The position numbers and the translations under genes were made by a program. Under the pieces are notes generated by a model. It ran no database searches. It was not told where the DNA came from and saw nothing but the letters and a program-made list of their open reading frames with translations. From positions 496,001 to 560,000 of the forward strand of contig JAACJO010000009.1 of assembly GCA_013368445.1 (NCBI GenBank): a stretch of DNA of 64,000 nucleotides. The letters run 5' to 3'. Origin of the DNA: Leucocoprinus leucothites (Eukaryota; Basidiomycota; Agaricomycetes; Agaricales; Agaricaceae). Position 1 is the stretch's first letter; the number at the start of each line of letters is the position of its first letter. Shown piece by piece: positions 1-13,817 of this stretch.

Positions 1-2683
1 AAAGACCTGAAACACTCTCAACAATCCTTCCATTCCGGCATGGGGAATTGGACTCACACCTTGCTGCATCAGGGAAGCACGCCGAATCGGTAACCCAATA
101 GTGTGGGCCAGTATCCCCTGCAAACATAGGTACATAACATTCATTCCCAGAGCAGCTGTGGCATCGATGAGAAGCATGTACGCTCGCCGTTGATTCTTGC
201 TGCCTGTGCCATCCTTAGGTGCCAAACTCTAAGGGCAGGACTCGGCATCAGAGATGGACTCTCACGTAGGCTCCTGCATCTAGCCAATAGCAGATCCGTG
301 TCGGGGGCCGAGGCGTAATCCTTGGGCATGTCTTGAGAATCCTCTTCACGGTTGTAGAAATGAAAATGCAAGTCTATCGCTATGACCAAATGAGAAGTGA
401 CCTTTGTAACGCTGCCGTGATACTAGCACCTCTCTATCCAAACTCAGATTCCCCCGCCCCTTGGATTTACCCACTTCCTAGCCTGAAGGATGAATAATGA
501 GGCATCTCAATGCGGTGAAGAGGCGAACCCGGGACAGGCGAGTGTATTTCAAATACCCACAATTCCGTGAATTTCGTCTCGTGACTTGAAACGCTGAATA
601 GTTCCGAATGATATAGACGTGTATTCTAGAAAACATCAGAGCAGGATAATTCCTGCCGATTTCTTACCTATTGATTAAATCAAGAGGGAGGTGCTGGTCT
701 TTGACTAACTTAGCTGCAGGTGTGCCGGCGCTTCACGCTTCAAGTGTGAATGAAGGCGTTCTTTTTGTCCCATTGAGGAAGACGCCAAGGAACTTGAAGT
801 GTTTCAGGTGTCGCAGAAAGGGACAGTGATGGATTCAAGAACGATCGGACCTTCCGCTCCAGCTACTCATCCAATCTACCTGAAACTGGTTTCTTCGGAA
901 GAGCAGCTGAGCTAAATCATTCGAGCTAGGGGCCTTTATTTTAATATCGCTGGGGAGACTCAACTTCCAATTCTTGGAGAGGCTGAATACCAAACCTACT
1001 TTTCCCAGGGGAGAACAACAACTCAAACCCGAGTTGTAGGGAATTAAGCAAGCGACAAGGGCCTCCAAGTAAACCGTCAGTACACGCTACCCCTATTGCG
1101 CATAGTCAATCCCTGAATTCAGCAGCCAGAGCTAACACAAATTCTGTAGTTCTAACGTAAAAGTTGGGAAACATTTCATACCAGCGACAATGCTCCGGTT
1201 TCACCTGTCGCCAACGAATAACAATCAACGTCAGCCTAGTGCCTGGCACCCACGGGGGCTCAGGTTGGGTATTTGGAAACTTCCTTACTCAGGCAGCAGT
1301 GACTCAGTAGCCTATAACGAGGTGTTATCTAATTCAAGAAACTCTCTGAAACGGGCCCCGTAATTCTACTTGTGTATTGAGTCGTCGTTTGAACGCTTGA
1401 ATCTGAAAGCCAACAAGTTCTTGTACAGCGTTTTATTCAAGGGGTATAATACAAAAATAGAACTATTGTACTGTCGTTCAATATCCCAGTGTGGCTGACA
1501 AGGTCGTAATTAGGGGAGGATACCACAAGGTAGAGACAAATTGGAATATGACGAGAGCAGTGTCGATATGTACTACCACCGGTAGTCTTCTGGTGGCTGG
1601 CTTGACCTTCACCCCCAGGACTTGGACCTGAATGAGCTGCTTTTGAGCCAGAATTAACCCCATCCTTTGGCCCTCTTCCAGAATCATTAGCGCCATGTCC
1701 TGAGGTTAGCATTACAGTCTCATGAGAGAATCAAAATCAAGTGTTTCAGACACACTCAGGAGCTTGATCTTCCCATCTAAATTTATGGGGAGAACAAGAA
1801 GCAGTGATGAGCTTCTTAACTTTCTAAGATGGACAAACGCCAGACTCACTCGTCTTCTTGGTCGCCGTCATTGATATCGGGGAAATTCAGATCCTACACA
1901 CTGGAACTACTTCCTTGTCACCAATATCCTGGTGGTGTTTACAGGTTCCTATTGCACACCTCACGTCGAAAGCATTTCCCACTCTACTATCTAGTTTAGA
2001 TTGCGTTCGAAGCCCGGATCTGACTGAAATATTTTAGCACTCACTCATTATCTACTCCATTATAAAGACTTACTTCCCCCTGTGACTGTTCCTCTGAGTC
2101 AAGAGTCCTGTGGAACCGTCGAATTCCGTCATCTGAGCACTTGTTCCGCAAGAATGTCCTTACCTCTTCCGGTCTGCGATCGACTCGACTTGGTACGAGT
2201 TCATGGTGAATGAAACCTAGAGGTCAGTCCACAGTAGAGCATCTGGAATATAAGTGAAGGGAAAGGGGTCGAGAAAGGGGATTTTTTACGGCGAATGGCA
2301 AAGTGCATAGTGTTCAGCGTTACTATTATATGCTTGATGCAACACCGGCGGTAGTAGGGTGGCGTTGCCGGTCTACTCTCCAAGATTAGCTTTTGCGATC
2401 AATTACCAGATCAAACACATATCACAGTTCAAACAAATCCAAACCGACCCCGTACTCCATAAAGAAAGGTATAAGTTCCTCGACAATGACAAACCAAAAA
2501 CGCTCTGGGATATCTTCAACTATTCAATCATTTGTAGGGTCCACGAAAATGATATCTATATCAACAGTAGTACACACTAATCGACAAACAAGACATAGGT
2601 AACTTCTGTTTTTTCCTTTCGCTACGAGGGAAATTCACCAACCACCATCCATCAATCGTCGACGCTACTAGATATCGAAGTGC
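1..2683. other. No gene recognised
   Basis: Both strands were read. Only short open frames without recognisable domains or convincing splice structure occur. CpG dinucleotides are present at ordinary frequency, unlike the 19-51 kb block, so this looks like ordinary intergenic or UTR DNA. The right end would hold the 3' UTR of the transaldolase gene, which is transcribed leftwards. Confidence 0.4.
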
Positions 2684-4068
2684 TCAAGCAGAAAGCTTTT
2701 TGCGCAAGACACCCTTGAGGGTCTCACCGTCCTCGGCGAACTTCTTGATGCCTTCGTGCAACTTATCAAAAGCCATCTGGTCCTGGAGAAGAGCCCAACG
2801 GAACTCGGGCTCATTATCGATGTAAGAAACCTTGGGTATAGGTTGGGCTTGTGCGGCTATGATTAGAACAAGATGAGAGATAAGCAATCGGAAAATGCCG
2901 TGTCGCGATATGACGTACCTGCTTTCGCATCAAGTTTTTTGGGAACAGGGACCGTCGAACTCTTGAGTTCTTCGAGTAGAGCGGGGGAGATAGTGAGGAA
3001 GTCAACTCCGGCAAGAGCTTTAATCTCGCCAGTCTGATCCAATAATTGAACAAATGGATGGGTGAAGAGAAAAGTTTGCGACATACGTTACGGAAAGAAG
3101 CACCCATGACGATTGTCTTGTAATCGTGTTGCTTGTAGTAGTTGAAAATCTTCTTAACAGATTGGACACCAGGGTCCTCATCGCCCTCATAGTTCTTTCC
3201 TGTAGCCTTTTTGTACCAATCAAGGATCTACGGGTAGGAATAAGTTGGTATATCATAGACAACTTCACGAAATGTACGCACACGGCCAACAAAGGGAGAG
3301 ATCAAGGTGACGCCCGCTTCGGCGCAGGCAACTGCCTGCCCGAAACCGAAAAGCAGAGTAAGGTTGCAATGGATTTTGTCATCCCTTTCCAGCTCTCGGG
3401 CAGCCTGGATACCCTCCCAAGTCGAAGCAATCTTGATCAAAACTCGTTCCTTTTTGATACCAACGGAGTCATAAAGAGCTATCAATTCCTTGGCCTAAGA
3501 GATCAGAGACCAAATTAGATCGTGGTGACTAAGCGTAAATAGCGGTGAACACCGGGTCGCAAAAGTACCTTCTTCTTAGTGGCCTCCTTGTCGAACGAAA
3601 GGCGAGCGTCAACCTCCGTTGAAACGCGACCAGGAATGATAGCAAGAATTTCTTTGCCGAATTCAACAAGCTAGATGTATATCGTGGTGAACGGGGGGTG
3701 AATGGGGTAGAAATCACATCTGACTGACTAGCCTATCCATGGCGTTGTTGACCTGGGTATCGAGGTCGCCGCCCTTCGTCTTGGCGTATCCAATAGCGGC
3801 CTCAATGAGACGGCCGTAGCCAGACTTGTTGGCTGCAGCCAAGATCAGAGAAGGGTTGGTTGTAGCATCCTACACAGAAATTTAGTATGCATGCTAGTCA
3901 GCATCATCGATTTCACGTCGTTACCTGGGGCTTGTAGACATCGATGGCTAAAAAGCGTCGGTCAGAAAGGATACAATGAGGATTAGAGCACAGCGCACTT
4001 TCAAAGTCACCGGAGTCAGAGACGACAACGGTACCAGTTTGTTTGAGTTGATCAAGAGAAGTGGTCAT
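2684..4068 (-). CDS. TAL1: Transaldolase
   Basis: Cytosolic enzyme of the non-oxidative pentose phosphate pathway, moving a dihydroxyacetone unit from sedoheptulose-7-phosphate to glyceraldehyde-3-phosphate. Eight exons joined by short GT-AG introns can be read on the minus strand. The protein opens with [20 protein letters not shown] at 4068, followed by the family blocks [28 protein letters not shown], and [14 protein letters not shown] with the Schiff-base lysine. Next come the [19 protein letters not shown] block and a C-terminal [16 protein letters not shown] segment. Exons join in phase, for example KLDAKA to AQAQP across the last intron (2918-2855). The length is that of ordinary fungal transaldolases. 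No defect was seen. It stands alone, with a large apparently empty region upstream. Confidence 0.95.
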
Positions 4069-7000
4069 GATGGTTTGAGATCAAGGTATACTCTGAAGGA
4101 GTGGAAAATGCTGGTGCAGTGATATACTGGTCATGACCAAATGATAAATGATAAATGTCATGCCGAAACGTCACGTGCTTGACAAATACAATTGCCGACG
4201 GAGCATCGAGGGGCCGCAGCCCTCAGTAACCTGAAGTACTACAAGCATCTCCGAGGGCTCATGATGGCCCTAGGTTACACCACATTCTATGTTCTTCTCT
4301 GTTCTTCTTGACCTGGTAATGCAATGAAAGAACGTTTGTCGCCACTGTTGGCGCCAATTGACGCCTTCCTTTGACAGGCTCGGGCTAACCCGTGCCCAAT
4401 CGACGATCTTGACTGCAACGATGTTTTTCCGGTCCAATAACTTTGCAGCTCTGCATTCTAGCAATATAAATGTTCCGCTGAGGAAGACGTGATTAATTTC
4501 CTTTTACAGCATGTAATGTCATAGAAATCAATTGAAAGTCAGTAGGTAGTACTTGTATCAGTAAGTCAAGTTCTAGCCGAGTCGAGGATTTTGACAGACC
4601 AGCGTTGGGCAGGTTAAAATCAGACCGCCAAACGCGAGAAGCTGAGAATTCCGCTTGAAACACGAGTGCAAGCCAGGTAAACGACTAATCCCATATCAAA
4701 ATCCCGGCTGTAATTAATCATGGAACCACTGACAGTGAGCCATCGCCACAGATAACACACGTATGTATCCTGTTTTAACCTTACATAGTACTTGTTTAGT
4801 ACCTTGGTTTTCGAGAGAGATATTCTTGAGCGCTCAAGGCATGAGCGGATCAAATCGTTCGCTAGACTGCAAGCTATTTATAGTTTGTGGGTATCGGAGT
4901 AGGCAAACCCCTACAACCTCCGACTGTCTTCCAGCAGTTTCGGGGGAAATGATGATTATACTTGAAGTGATAAAGTTATAAGATATCTCCTTGAAAGGTG
5001 TTCGGGAGCTGCTGCGGGTGTCATCTTGAAGCGAGGGCGAACTTTCAGTAAACTCGTTGAACAAGATCAATACTGCCAAACCTAGCGTCGGAAGTGTGGA
5101 CGTGATACAGTGTCCATCTTTTCCGGGTCCGGCGCTGATTTGAGGGAACGTAAAATTTTGGAGCTCATTTCAGATCGCCAAAGCTTACGCGGCTGGGTCA
5201 TAAAGTGCTGTGTATAGGGACGAACTAATTTACACGTAATTTAGACTACCCACATTTTCACAAATACAACACCTTACATAGACGCTCATTTTAAGTCACA
5301 AGTGCTGAAAAGGGATTGAAAGGTCCTCAGCCAGGAGTTGTTTCCATATATCATAAGTATATTTCTGAACATAGTTTGCGACTGGCGAGATCAGAGCTCA
5401 GGTGGAACCTAAAACACTCAATTCATTCCCCTACGCCAGTCAGATCCCGCTCTCTTCCATTATGCTCCCAACATACTGCTCATAGGCAAGTCATTCTCCT
5501 GAAGCGAAGCCGAGATCATCATGAATTACACAGTACATGAGGTTTTAAATAGATCATCCCTTGTAATCCTGGAAGTGAGATGGGATATCAATTCCGGTAT
5601 GAGTCTTTGCCTTGCCTGCTCATAGAATTGGCTGGCAAGCGGCTATGTCTGGTAGTGATGTATACACGTAGCATCATAGATACTATTGAAAGCTACAGAC
5701 GCCTCTCTCATCAGAGTGGAACTTGGATATATCCCCTAAGTACGAAAGGACCCCTAAGTAGGTTTACAGCCTGGAGCTGCTGTTGATTGCCGTGCAAGTG
5801 ATGAGAAAGCGTCCCCCCCCTCCTACGGACTTTCTTCAAACACACTACGTCAGAAAGACAGATAAGGCAGACCTTACTTATATGTCTTAGGCCGCCAGCA
5901 TCAAACTAATTCCATAAATGCAGCAATTTCTGTCTACTAGATCCCGAGGCTGGGCGCAATTAGACCGTGACAATTGCACGCGGCCATTTCGAGAGCTTTC
6001 AAGGCACCAAACAGAATAATTTATTTCCTCTCTTGCAACTGTTTTCTCAAGCTTCATCCTATTATCTTCCGCTGTTGTTGCTCATGGAATTTGTTTTTGA
6101 TTCAGGTTCTCGTGCATCGCGGTCAAATGAGCATTTTACATATTGTTGGAACAAGGCTCGACTGACCGTGTAACTGAACCCGACACATACGGGAGGCCGC
6201 TTTTATCAGCTCACTCACGTATCCTACAGTTTTTAATATTAAAATGCTCATAAGACGGGGCATCTCGGACAACGCCACCTCCTCACAGGTCGACGCCAAG
6301 CATTAGGTATCTATACTTCCAATACAAACAAGTCACAGGCACTTGATAAGTAACCAGTTGGTGCGCACCGGGGGCAGCGTTCACCGTTCGGCGCCAAGAT
6401 TGATAGTTTTTTTTTTTTCATCTTGAATAGGGACATAACTGCTGTTACTTATGAACCTGAGATACACCATGCAGTCGATCACCCGGCAAACGCAAAATTG
6501 GCAGATCATGTCAAGCATAATAGCTCGGCAAGGGGGATGACTCAGAGTCTGAGAGGTGCGGAGACATAACAGCAGCGGTAGTGGAGAGCCAACAACAGTA
6601 TGTCACAGATAGAGAAAGGAAACAGGGCATCCGGGGGGAATCACTCCGGCGGGATAATACAGAAAGGAAAACTCGGATTTTCACAAGAAACGAATATGCG
6701 ACCCGTTACAAGTATGCCTGTTAGCAAGGTACAATCCGTTGTCTCATCATGTGTCTCCCACCGCATTCGCCGTCCCGATGTTCTTTTGAACGAACCTTAA
6801 GGTCTCCTAGTGTAATATGACATCGAACCTTGTCGCGTGTTTGTTGGAAATTTCTCCTTTTATCCCAGCATCACGACATGCAAAGCCTCGAGGCGGGGGT
6901 ATGTGTATCAGTTATTCCCTCAAGAAATACTCGGTTTTTATTCTTGGAAAGCTGAAGCTGTACGGGCCCACAGGGCTGTGCCAACAGCCTGACAGGTTGT

Positions 7001-8113
7001 GAACAAGATAGGCTCTCGTCGAGGACGAGAGGATGGTCCACCAGAGGATCCACCGTCTATACATACAGAGAAAAAAGTGAGGGGTAAGCGATAAAACCAT
7101 ACCGGAACAACAAACCGCCGACCGCCACCCCCGACAGGGCCCGCAAAAGAAAATCCCGACTGTTCTAATTGTGTGACACCTCCGGAAATAACCCAAATAC
7201 GCATCAGTCAATTCCTTCCTAATTCGGCAACGCGACTTAGGCTCCTTTGATCTCGTTTAATCGTCGTCATGAACGTATTGATAACAGGTGCCGCATCGTA
7301 CAGCCTCTAACGACGACAATTCGACAAGACAGGGTGATAGTCATAGTGAGGTAGATGGCTGAGATGACTCGTATGACTGACTTGAGGTAAAACCAATGAA
7401 CGAGACAAGGTGGGCGCAGTTACGGAGTATTGATTTATTGCGAATTGTATGTGGGTGGGCGATATTACGGAGCCGAAGTGGAGTAGGGCAATCCTCAAGC
7501 CCGTTATCTCCTCAAGAGACCGGTAGGGAAACGTTGATATAGTGATTATAGTGTACCTGGAAAGGGTTGTTCCAGTGATATGGTCCTTGGCGGGATGTGT
7601 ACCGAAGAGAATAGGTTGGTGTAAGTGATCGTTTCTTGTGGGAACACGACGTGAGTGTATCAAGCTCGGTATCAGCGCTGTTCCGCTCAATCGGTGATTG
7701 TTGAATGAATACAGCGAGGATCAAAATGACTTGTCAACAGTATCCTAGTGCTGCCAAGTTGTTCCTTAGAGCATCGAAAGCCCGATCTGCAAGAGGTGGT
7801 GAATCGTAGTTGTAGAATCTACATGAGCTCGAGCTGTATAGGGATGTCCTTGACTTTGTTGTTGTTCGGGCTGAACCGACATTTACTTTAGTTGCCAGCA
7901 ATGACTAGATCTGAGTTTGACTCCGTCAAAGGGACTTGGGATATTCGTTTCCGTGATTGTTATTGGCTTGCTGTGTGGCCAGATTTGGGTGCGCTCCTTG
8001 CTGGTAACTTTGCAGTTAGTGTTTCATTGGACTATTAAAGACTGTGGGGTTGGGTCGGCAAAATGACATTCACATTCGATTCCCCTCTTTCAGCTCTCAT
8101 ACCGATTAATACA
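4069..8113. other. About 4 kb without a recognised gene
   Basis: Lies between the 5' end of the transaldolase gene and a GST gene, so it contains two divergent promoters. A poly-T run occurs near 6411-6419. Small frames on both strands show no domain and no consistent exon chain. Nothing more can be supported. Confidence 0.4.
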
Positions 8114-8945
8114 ATGTCGAGGCACCACCATCATCACCATCGTTCAGGATATCCCTCATCTGGGAGAGGCATGAGCCCGCCTCTCATTACTCTATACGAC
8201 ATTCCTGGGCATACCCCACAACCATGGGCACCCAATATCTGGCGCATTCGGTTAGTATTTCAACTATTTCAAGATTCACTGTTCACTCACATTCTCCTTT
8301 AGATTTATTTTGAACTACAAGAATCTGCCGTATAAAACGGTCTGGGTCGATACTGCGAATGTCGAGTCGACACTTCGGTCAATTAACGCCCCACCGAGCG
8401 CCGTACGGTCTGACGGTCGGCCAGTATACACGCTTCCGGTCATCGTAGACCCAACAAGGAACCCGATGCAACCAGAGGTGTTGTCAAACACGAATCACAT
8501 CGCAGAATATCTGGAGTCAGCATACCCTGCGAGGCCTGTATTCCCAGAAGGATCGCGAGCGATGCAATCGTTATTCGTGCACTACATTCAAGAGGTTTTC
8601 GCAAAGCCCCTATTGCCAATTATGATTCCTTTGAGTCATCAACAAATGCACCACGGAGGAGGGGGAATGCCGATGCTCCAGGGATCACAAAGGGAGCAGG
8701 CGTGGGGAGCAGTAAAAGAGCAATTTGATTTCCTCGCTATGATCATGGACAAGAATGCAGGCGATGGGGACGGGACAGTAGCAATGGGCAGAGAGGTGAC
8801 CTATGCCGATTTTGCACTTTGTTCTGTTTTGGTCTGGATTGAAAGAATGGCGGCTCATGATGGGTGGACAAGAGTCCGTGGCTGGAATGGCGGGAGATGG
8901 GCCAGGCTGTATGAGCGTTGTCGCCCATACATGGATGAGCTCTAG
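8114..8945 (+). CDS. Glutathione S-transferase (UstS/Ure2p-like), N-terminal poly-His
   Basis: Two exons (8114-8250 and 8303-8945) give 259 residues; the intron runs GTTAGT to TTTAG and restores RIRFILNYKNLPYKTVWVD. The N-terminal thioredoxin-like GST domain begins at PPLITLYDIPG, followed by PVYTLPVIVDP, a cis-Pro-type region, and SNTNHIAEYLES. The C-terminal half is helical and ends in a domain with YADFALCSVLVWIERM. This pattern is that of basidiomycete GSTs related to UstS and fungal Ure2p-like enzymes, probably cytosolic glutathione-dependent detoxification. The chosen ATG is followed directly by SRHHHHHHRSG; an in-frame ATG at 8063 and one at 8171 (MSPPLITLYD) are alternatives, and the last fits the family start best. 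Substrate cannot be told. Confidence 0.85.
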
Positions 8946-9136
8946 ATGAGCTCGAATTTTCAGGTATCATGATGATTTATGAACTTGTAGCATGTAGTTA
9001 AAGTTGTAGTACTAGATCACACCTGTGTTTGGATTTGGATTATATTTATGTAGCGTAGAGAATTGTAGTGGTTTATTTATTAATTGATGGGACCCGTTTT
9101 GTGAGTCTAATTGGGCACACCACATGGACACTGGCC

Positions 9137-12100
9137 ATGGCTGCCTACTGCTCGTCTCCCTCAGCCTCTTCCTCTGCAGTCACTATTCCAACACCAGGAA
9201 AGTCCATTCTTAAGCGCCCTCCTCCACCCCAACAGTCTCTATTCTCTCGGCTTTCCAAGTTTCTTCCAACAAACACAAACTCAACATCAGGGGCCTCAAC
9301 CCCGCAAGGAACACAAGAAGATGAGACTCGGCCACTCAAACGCGCACATTTCATCCTACCAGAGATTGCAATTGTCTATCCTATATCCTCCGTAAATCCT
9401 CCCTCGATGCCTTTTCTCAAAGACGAGAAACGCGCGATCGAGGATAAAGAGTATGAGAGGAGAAGGAGAGTCGTCAAGGGGCAACCGAAGAGCCCTGGGG
9501 CGGAACCGGAAGGATGGTGGAATATGGAAAAAGTCGAGTCATTCTATCGCGAGTGCTGTGAAGGCTGCGACGAGGTCCCGGACCCTGGTATCGGTGCGGC
9601 GTTCAAGGTGCGGAAACCGACCAAATGTCGGAATGATGTGGACGCTCATGGGAGTAGAATGCAGCTCACACGAGTCCACGGACGGTGGACCTGTCTGGTG
9701 TACAGATTACCATTACATCTGCGTCGATTTTGTCCGATGTCTTCACGATTGAATGGGGATTGAACAAGCTCGTCTTCCGTGAATGTGACCTCGACGAACT
9801 TGTACGTTTTTCTTTTTGCTATCAAAGAACTTTTTGTTCAGATCCCAAATACCACAGACACTTAAACCTATTCTGCATTCGTTGCTTATTTCAGGCACAC
9901 TGTCTTTCCTATCGGTCGCATCCAACAGGCGGCTCAAGACACCTGCGTTCCGGTTGATTGGAGCTTACATCAAGAAGGCGAAATCACTTCGCTTCCTGGA
10001 TCTCTCTCAAAATAATATCGATAAAAAGTCGATAGAGTACATTGTTGCTGCGCTAGGTACTCCCCCTGACCAGGGACTCGAGAGCTTACGCCTGGATGAC
10101 TGTATTCTGCGCCCCGCAGCGCTGGAAGCTCTTTGTGAGTGTCACCCAAATTGAATTACATACGTGTCATTGATACAGACATCTCTTACGACTGATAAAC
10201 TTAGGCCGCGCAGTCCGCACGTCTTCACTGAAACATATTTCCTTAAGGCATAATCGTATCAGCTCTGCGGGAGGCGTTGCTTTAGCGCTCATGATTCGCG
10301 ATTATCCTGACACTGTATCCACAACGATCTCGATCTCGCCAACACCATCATATTCTGGAACCCCAGCATCTTCAGCAACATCGTCACCAACAGCCTCTGT
10401 ATCAAGCCTACCACTTGTAAACTCACCTCCAGGCACACCTACAGCTAATGCTTCCTTCAACCTGCTACCCCCATCTTCGGCACCAGTCACAACGGGAGGG
10501 AAAACTGGTCCTGTATTACCTCCCCCACGACACCCATTACAAAGCTCGATGCAAACAACGTATACGCCCTATATACCCCGCAATAAACGCCGTGGAGGGG
10601 CACCACCTACAACGTCAAGTCCTTTGTCGCCGACCCCTCAACACATTCCCATTATCACTTCGTCCTCCCAGGGCGGTGTCACAACGCGCCATCTTTCTGC
10701 AACTTCTGGACACCGACATGATGTGTCATTTTCCCATTCATCCCCTGCGAACCATTCTTCTTCATCGTCGACGGCGGGAGCAAGACACGATACGGGGCCT
10801 AGTGCGGCGCTACTAGATCGTGTGAGGGCCTTGGACACGCTGCCTAGGCTTGGAGCTTTGAGGACGTTGGATTTGAAGGGAAATGATTTGAGAGTAAGTG
10901 GTCCAGGTCGACTTTTCCGAAGTTTTACCGTTTGTTGACGTGTTCCCGCTTCTCTCCTGTCGCTCTATGGTTACATCTGTCTTGGTGCTACTTGTGTGGG
11001 ATATGATGAATATCAACAGAATGGAATCACATACCTCGCTCAAGTACTCAAACGGAATCGAACACTCAAGCTACTCAATCTCAGCGAAAACAAACTGGAC
11101 GTTGGATGTCTAGTCGCTATCGCTGAGGCGCTTGTAAGTAAATAGATTGCTTGAACTCCAGTTTTGGCTGATCTAAATTTGGCAGAAATACAATTCTTGC
11201 TTGGAAACGCTTGACATGAGCAAGAATCCGTGCTCAGGCCCTAGCTTGGATGGCGTAAGTCCTCAAACAAGCCACTCGCACCCATATTTACCTGCAGCCC
11301 ATAGATCCAATCCCTACGCACAGCCTTTACCTTGAATACCTCTCTCAAACGTCTTTTCCTTTCTTCAACACATCTCACTTCGCCGGGTGCAATAGCCCTT
11401 GCAGAATTTCTTCCAGAATCTACCTCCCTACTTCATCTAGACTTGACCAATAATCACCTGGACCTGGCTGGCATTATGGCCCTTAATAAGGGCTTGAAGA
11501 GCAACCATGTCATGAGGTGTTTAGATCTTAACATCCCACCTGGAGATGAAGCATTTGCAAAGTGCGTATATGCGCAATTTCACTTGGGTTTGAGGTTTCT
11601 GATGACACTCTTCTTGGTAGGATGTGTCGAGAGATTCTTAATACTTGTGTTCGGAACACAGAAGAAGCGGAAAGGAGCTCCAAGACTTCTGCGCCTTCAT
11701 CGACTACGTCCGAAAATCCACCATCTGTTAACATTAATACACCTACTTCAGAAGATGCACCTACAATCACGACCGCGGCTCAGATCATGAGAGGGAAGAA
11801 GAGAGGAGTCTGGGGACTGATTGAAGATAGTGCTCTTGCAAGGAGCATCCGGAAGGATGAAGAAAAAAAGGTATATTAAGTCGCGCTCTTTCTGACCTTG
11901 ATCCAACACCGATGCAACTCAATCTAGATGGAGAGCGATGTCCTGGCACGAGCGCGAAATGCGATATCTCAACTATCACAATTCCTTTCCCAACCTCTAT
12001 TATCCCCTATTCCACCTTCCCCTTCAACACCACTGTCACCCCCCATCACGTCCCCGGCCACCTTCACGCCCAGAGCGCCAAGACTTAAGAACCGGCAACA

Positions 12101-13390
12101 GTCTCTTGAAGAAATAACGACGGCTTCCGCAGCCATGATTGTTGAACTTAGAACAGCGATCCAAGAGACCGCAGCAACAGAGGACACAGAGCGACTAGCT
12201 CTGCTCTTGGGGGTCAATGATGAGTTGCTGGGACTGATGAAGCGTATTCCATCCCTCGAAACCGGCGCTACTTCGGGCGTCAATCCTGGGGCTGAGAATA
12301 CAAGCGACAACGGGGTGGTGGGGAAGAGACCAAGGCTTGTACTACAAGGATTGGGATTGTCTTTTGATGGTAATACCGCTGGTAGTAAACCAGCTTCAGA
12401 GGCTGAGAAGAGTGAACAGAGTACTGACGTGCCTCCCATACTCGATATAGATAACACCAATTCCTCGGAAACCGGCACCAACGGTCCTGACAGTACTCCT
12501 GCAGAGGTACAAGCAGAGGGAGAGGAGGATTTGACGCCGACTACACCACGAATTGATAAAGGCAAGGGTAGAGCTGAGCCGGAAGAGGAGGAACCAGAGA
12601 AAGTTTTGAGTCCGTCATACGTCATTGATTCGGATAGTGACGAAAATGATGAGGGAAGAAGACTGATGACTCCGGAGGAGTTGGCAGCGTTCATGCCTTC
12701 GCCTACTGAACGGTACGGGCTCTATCGCCTGTATCACATGCATGTATTGATTATCTGTCCTTGCCTCGTTCGTAGGTCGAGAAGCTGGGTGGAAGAGGAA
12801 GGTGAAGTTTTCAGGAAAGGCACCGTACTGCTCGGCCCCGAAGAGTTGGAGGGCGAGTACGACGGGGAAGAGTTACGCAAGGAGGTACGTTGTTATGAGC
12901 ATTTTCTGTCACCTATATCCACCCAACATTCCGCAACCAGCTCCTTGAGGCAATGGTCGAACGGCCACCTCCACGTGCAATCGATGAATTCGGGATGGAC
13001 GGGGTACTCATTCCGGATCTGAGCCAAGATCCTTTCAATACACCTTTATCTCCTACGGCCCCTTCCGTTGGGTCTCCGACAGTGCAAAGCCCAGCGTTCG
13101 ACTTTTCCAGTAATGGCAATGGTTTGAGCAGCCCTACGGAGCAGCCAAGTAAGCCTCCCCCAAGACCGTACATACCTCGAAGGAGTTCCGCTTCGACGAC
13201 ATCCTCGATTATGGGTGTCATTTCGCCTACTATAGGTGCAAGTACCTCACCGAATCCTGGTTCGTCTTTAGTTGGTGGGAGCAATGAAAATGAGGATAAG
13301 GGGTCTCCTAATGCGCTTGCGCACGTACCGATGTTCGTTAAGCGGACAAGGTCGGTGGACTCTGCTGGGTCTGGGTCAACTGTGAGCTAA
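9137..13390 (+). CDS. PPP1R37-like leucine-rich-repeat protein
   Basis: Eleven exons can be joined in phase (9137-9607, 9658-9801, 9858-10134, 10205-10893, 11020-11133, 11186-11254, 11305-11561, 11621-11870, 11928-12712, 12776-12884, 12941-13390), giving about 1204 residues. The N-terminus has GKSILKRPPP and LKRAHFILPE, then WWNMEKVESFYRECC. Ribonuclease-inhibitor-type leucine-rich repeats follow (SLRFLDLSQNNI, TLKLLNLSENKLD, LLHLDLTNNHLDLAGIMAL). The last repeats and the segment ending in EAFAKMCREIL match the layout of animal PPP1R37, a regulatory subunit that binds protein phosphatase 1. A low-complexity Ser/Pro/Thr stretch of about 170 residues sits inside the repeats (about 10310-10830), and the C-terminal 500 residues are mostly disordered. 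KRAHF could be a weak RVxF-type PP1 docking motif, but Ala replaces Val/Ile. Converges with the NACHT gene. Confidence 0.85.
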
Positions 13391-13817
13391 GAGTGGGGTT
13401 GGCTGGCATGCGTTCAGGGTATTAATGTTCAAAAGTGGGCCTAATACTGGATGAGATTTTGCGGTGAATTGCATAGGTATATCATTTTATTAGTAGCAAC
13501 TTTGTGTATACACAAATAGTGATCCTACGGGTTCTGCGGTATCTACCACATTTTATTTCGTTTTATTTCATTTTTCTACATAAAGAGACTGAGACCCGAT
13601 ATCTTGCACGTTGTTCGCTTCAACGTGTTGGTGTCGCGATAGAAGGGGCTACTAAATAAGTTCAATCCGAAATGGCAAGGGGCTTCAAGCCCAGAGACAC
13701 CAATGGATGGGTTATCGAGTACAACTCGTAAGGCTATCTATCTATCGAATCTAATCGATCCTCGACTACACGACAAGTTTCAACCTGGATCATCGACTAC
13801 TTGATTATCTGAAATCA

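Noticed and set aside
1437..1712. Two overlapping minus-strand frames that look like a small gene
   Set aside because: No domain, no supporting exons, and both frames are equally open. Not enough for a call.
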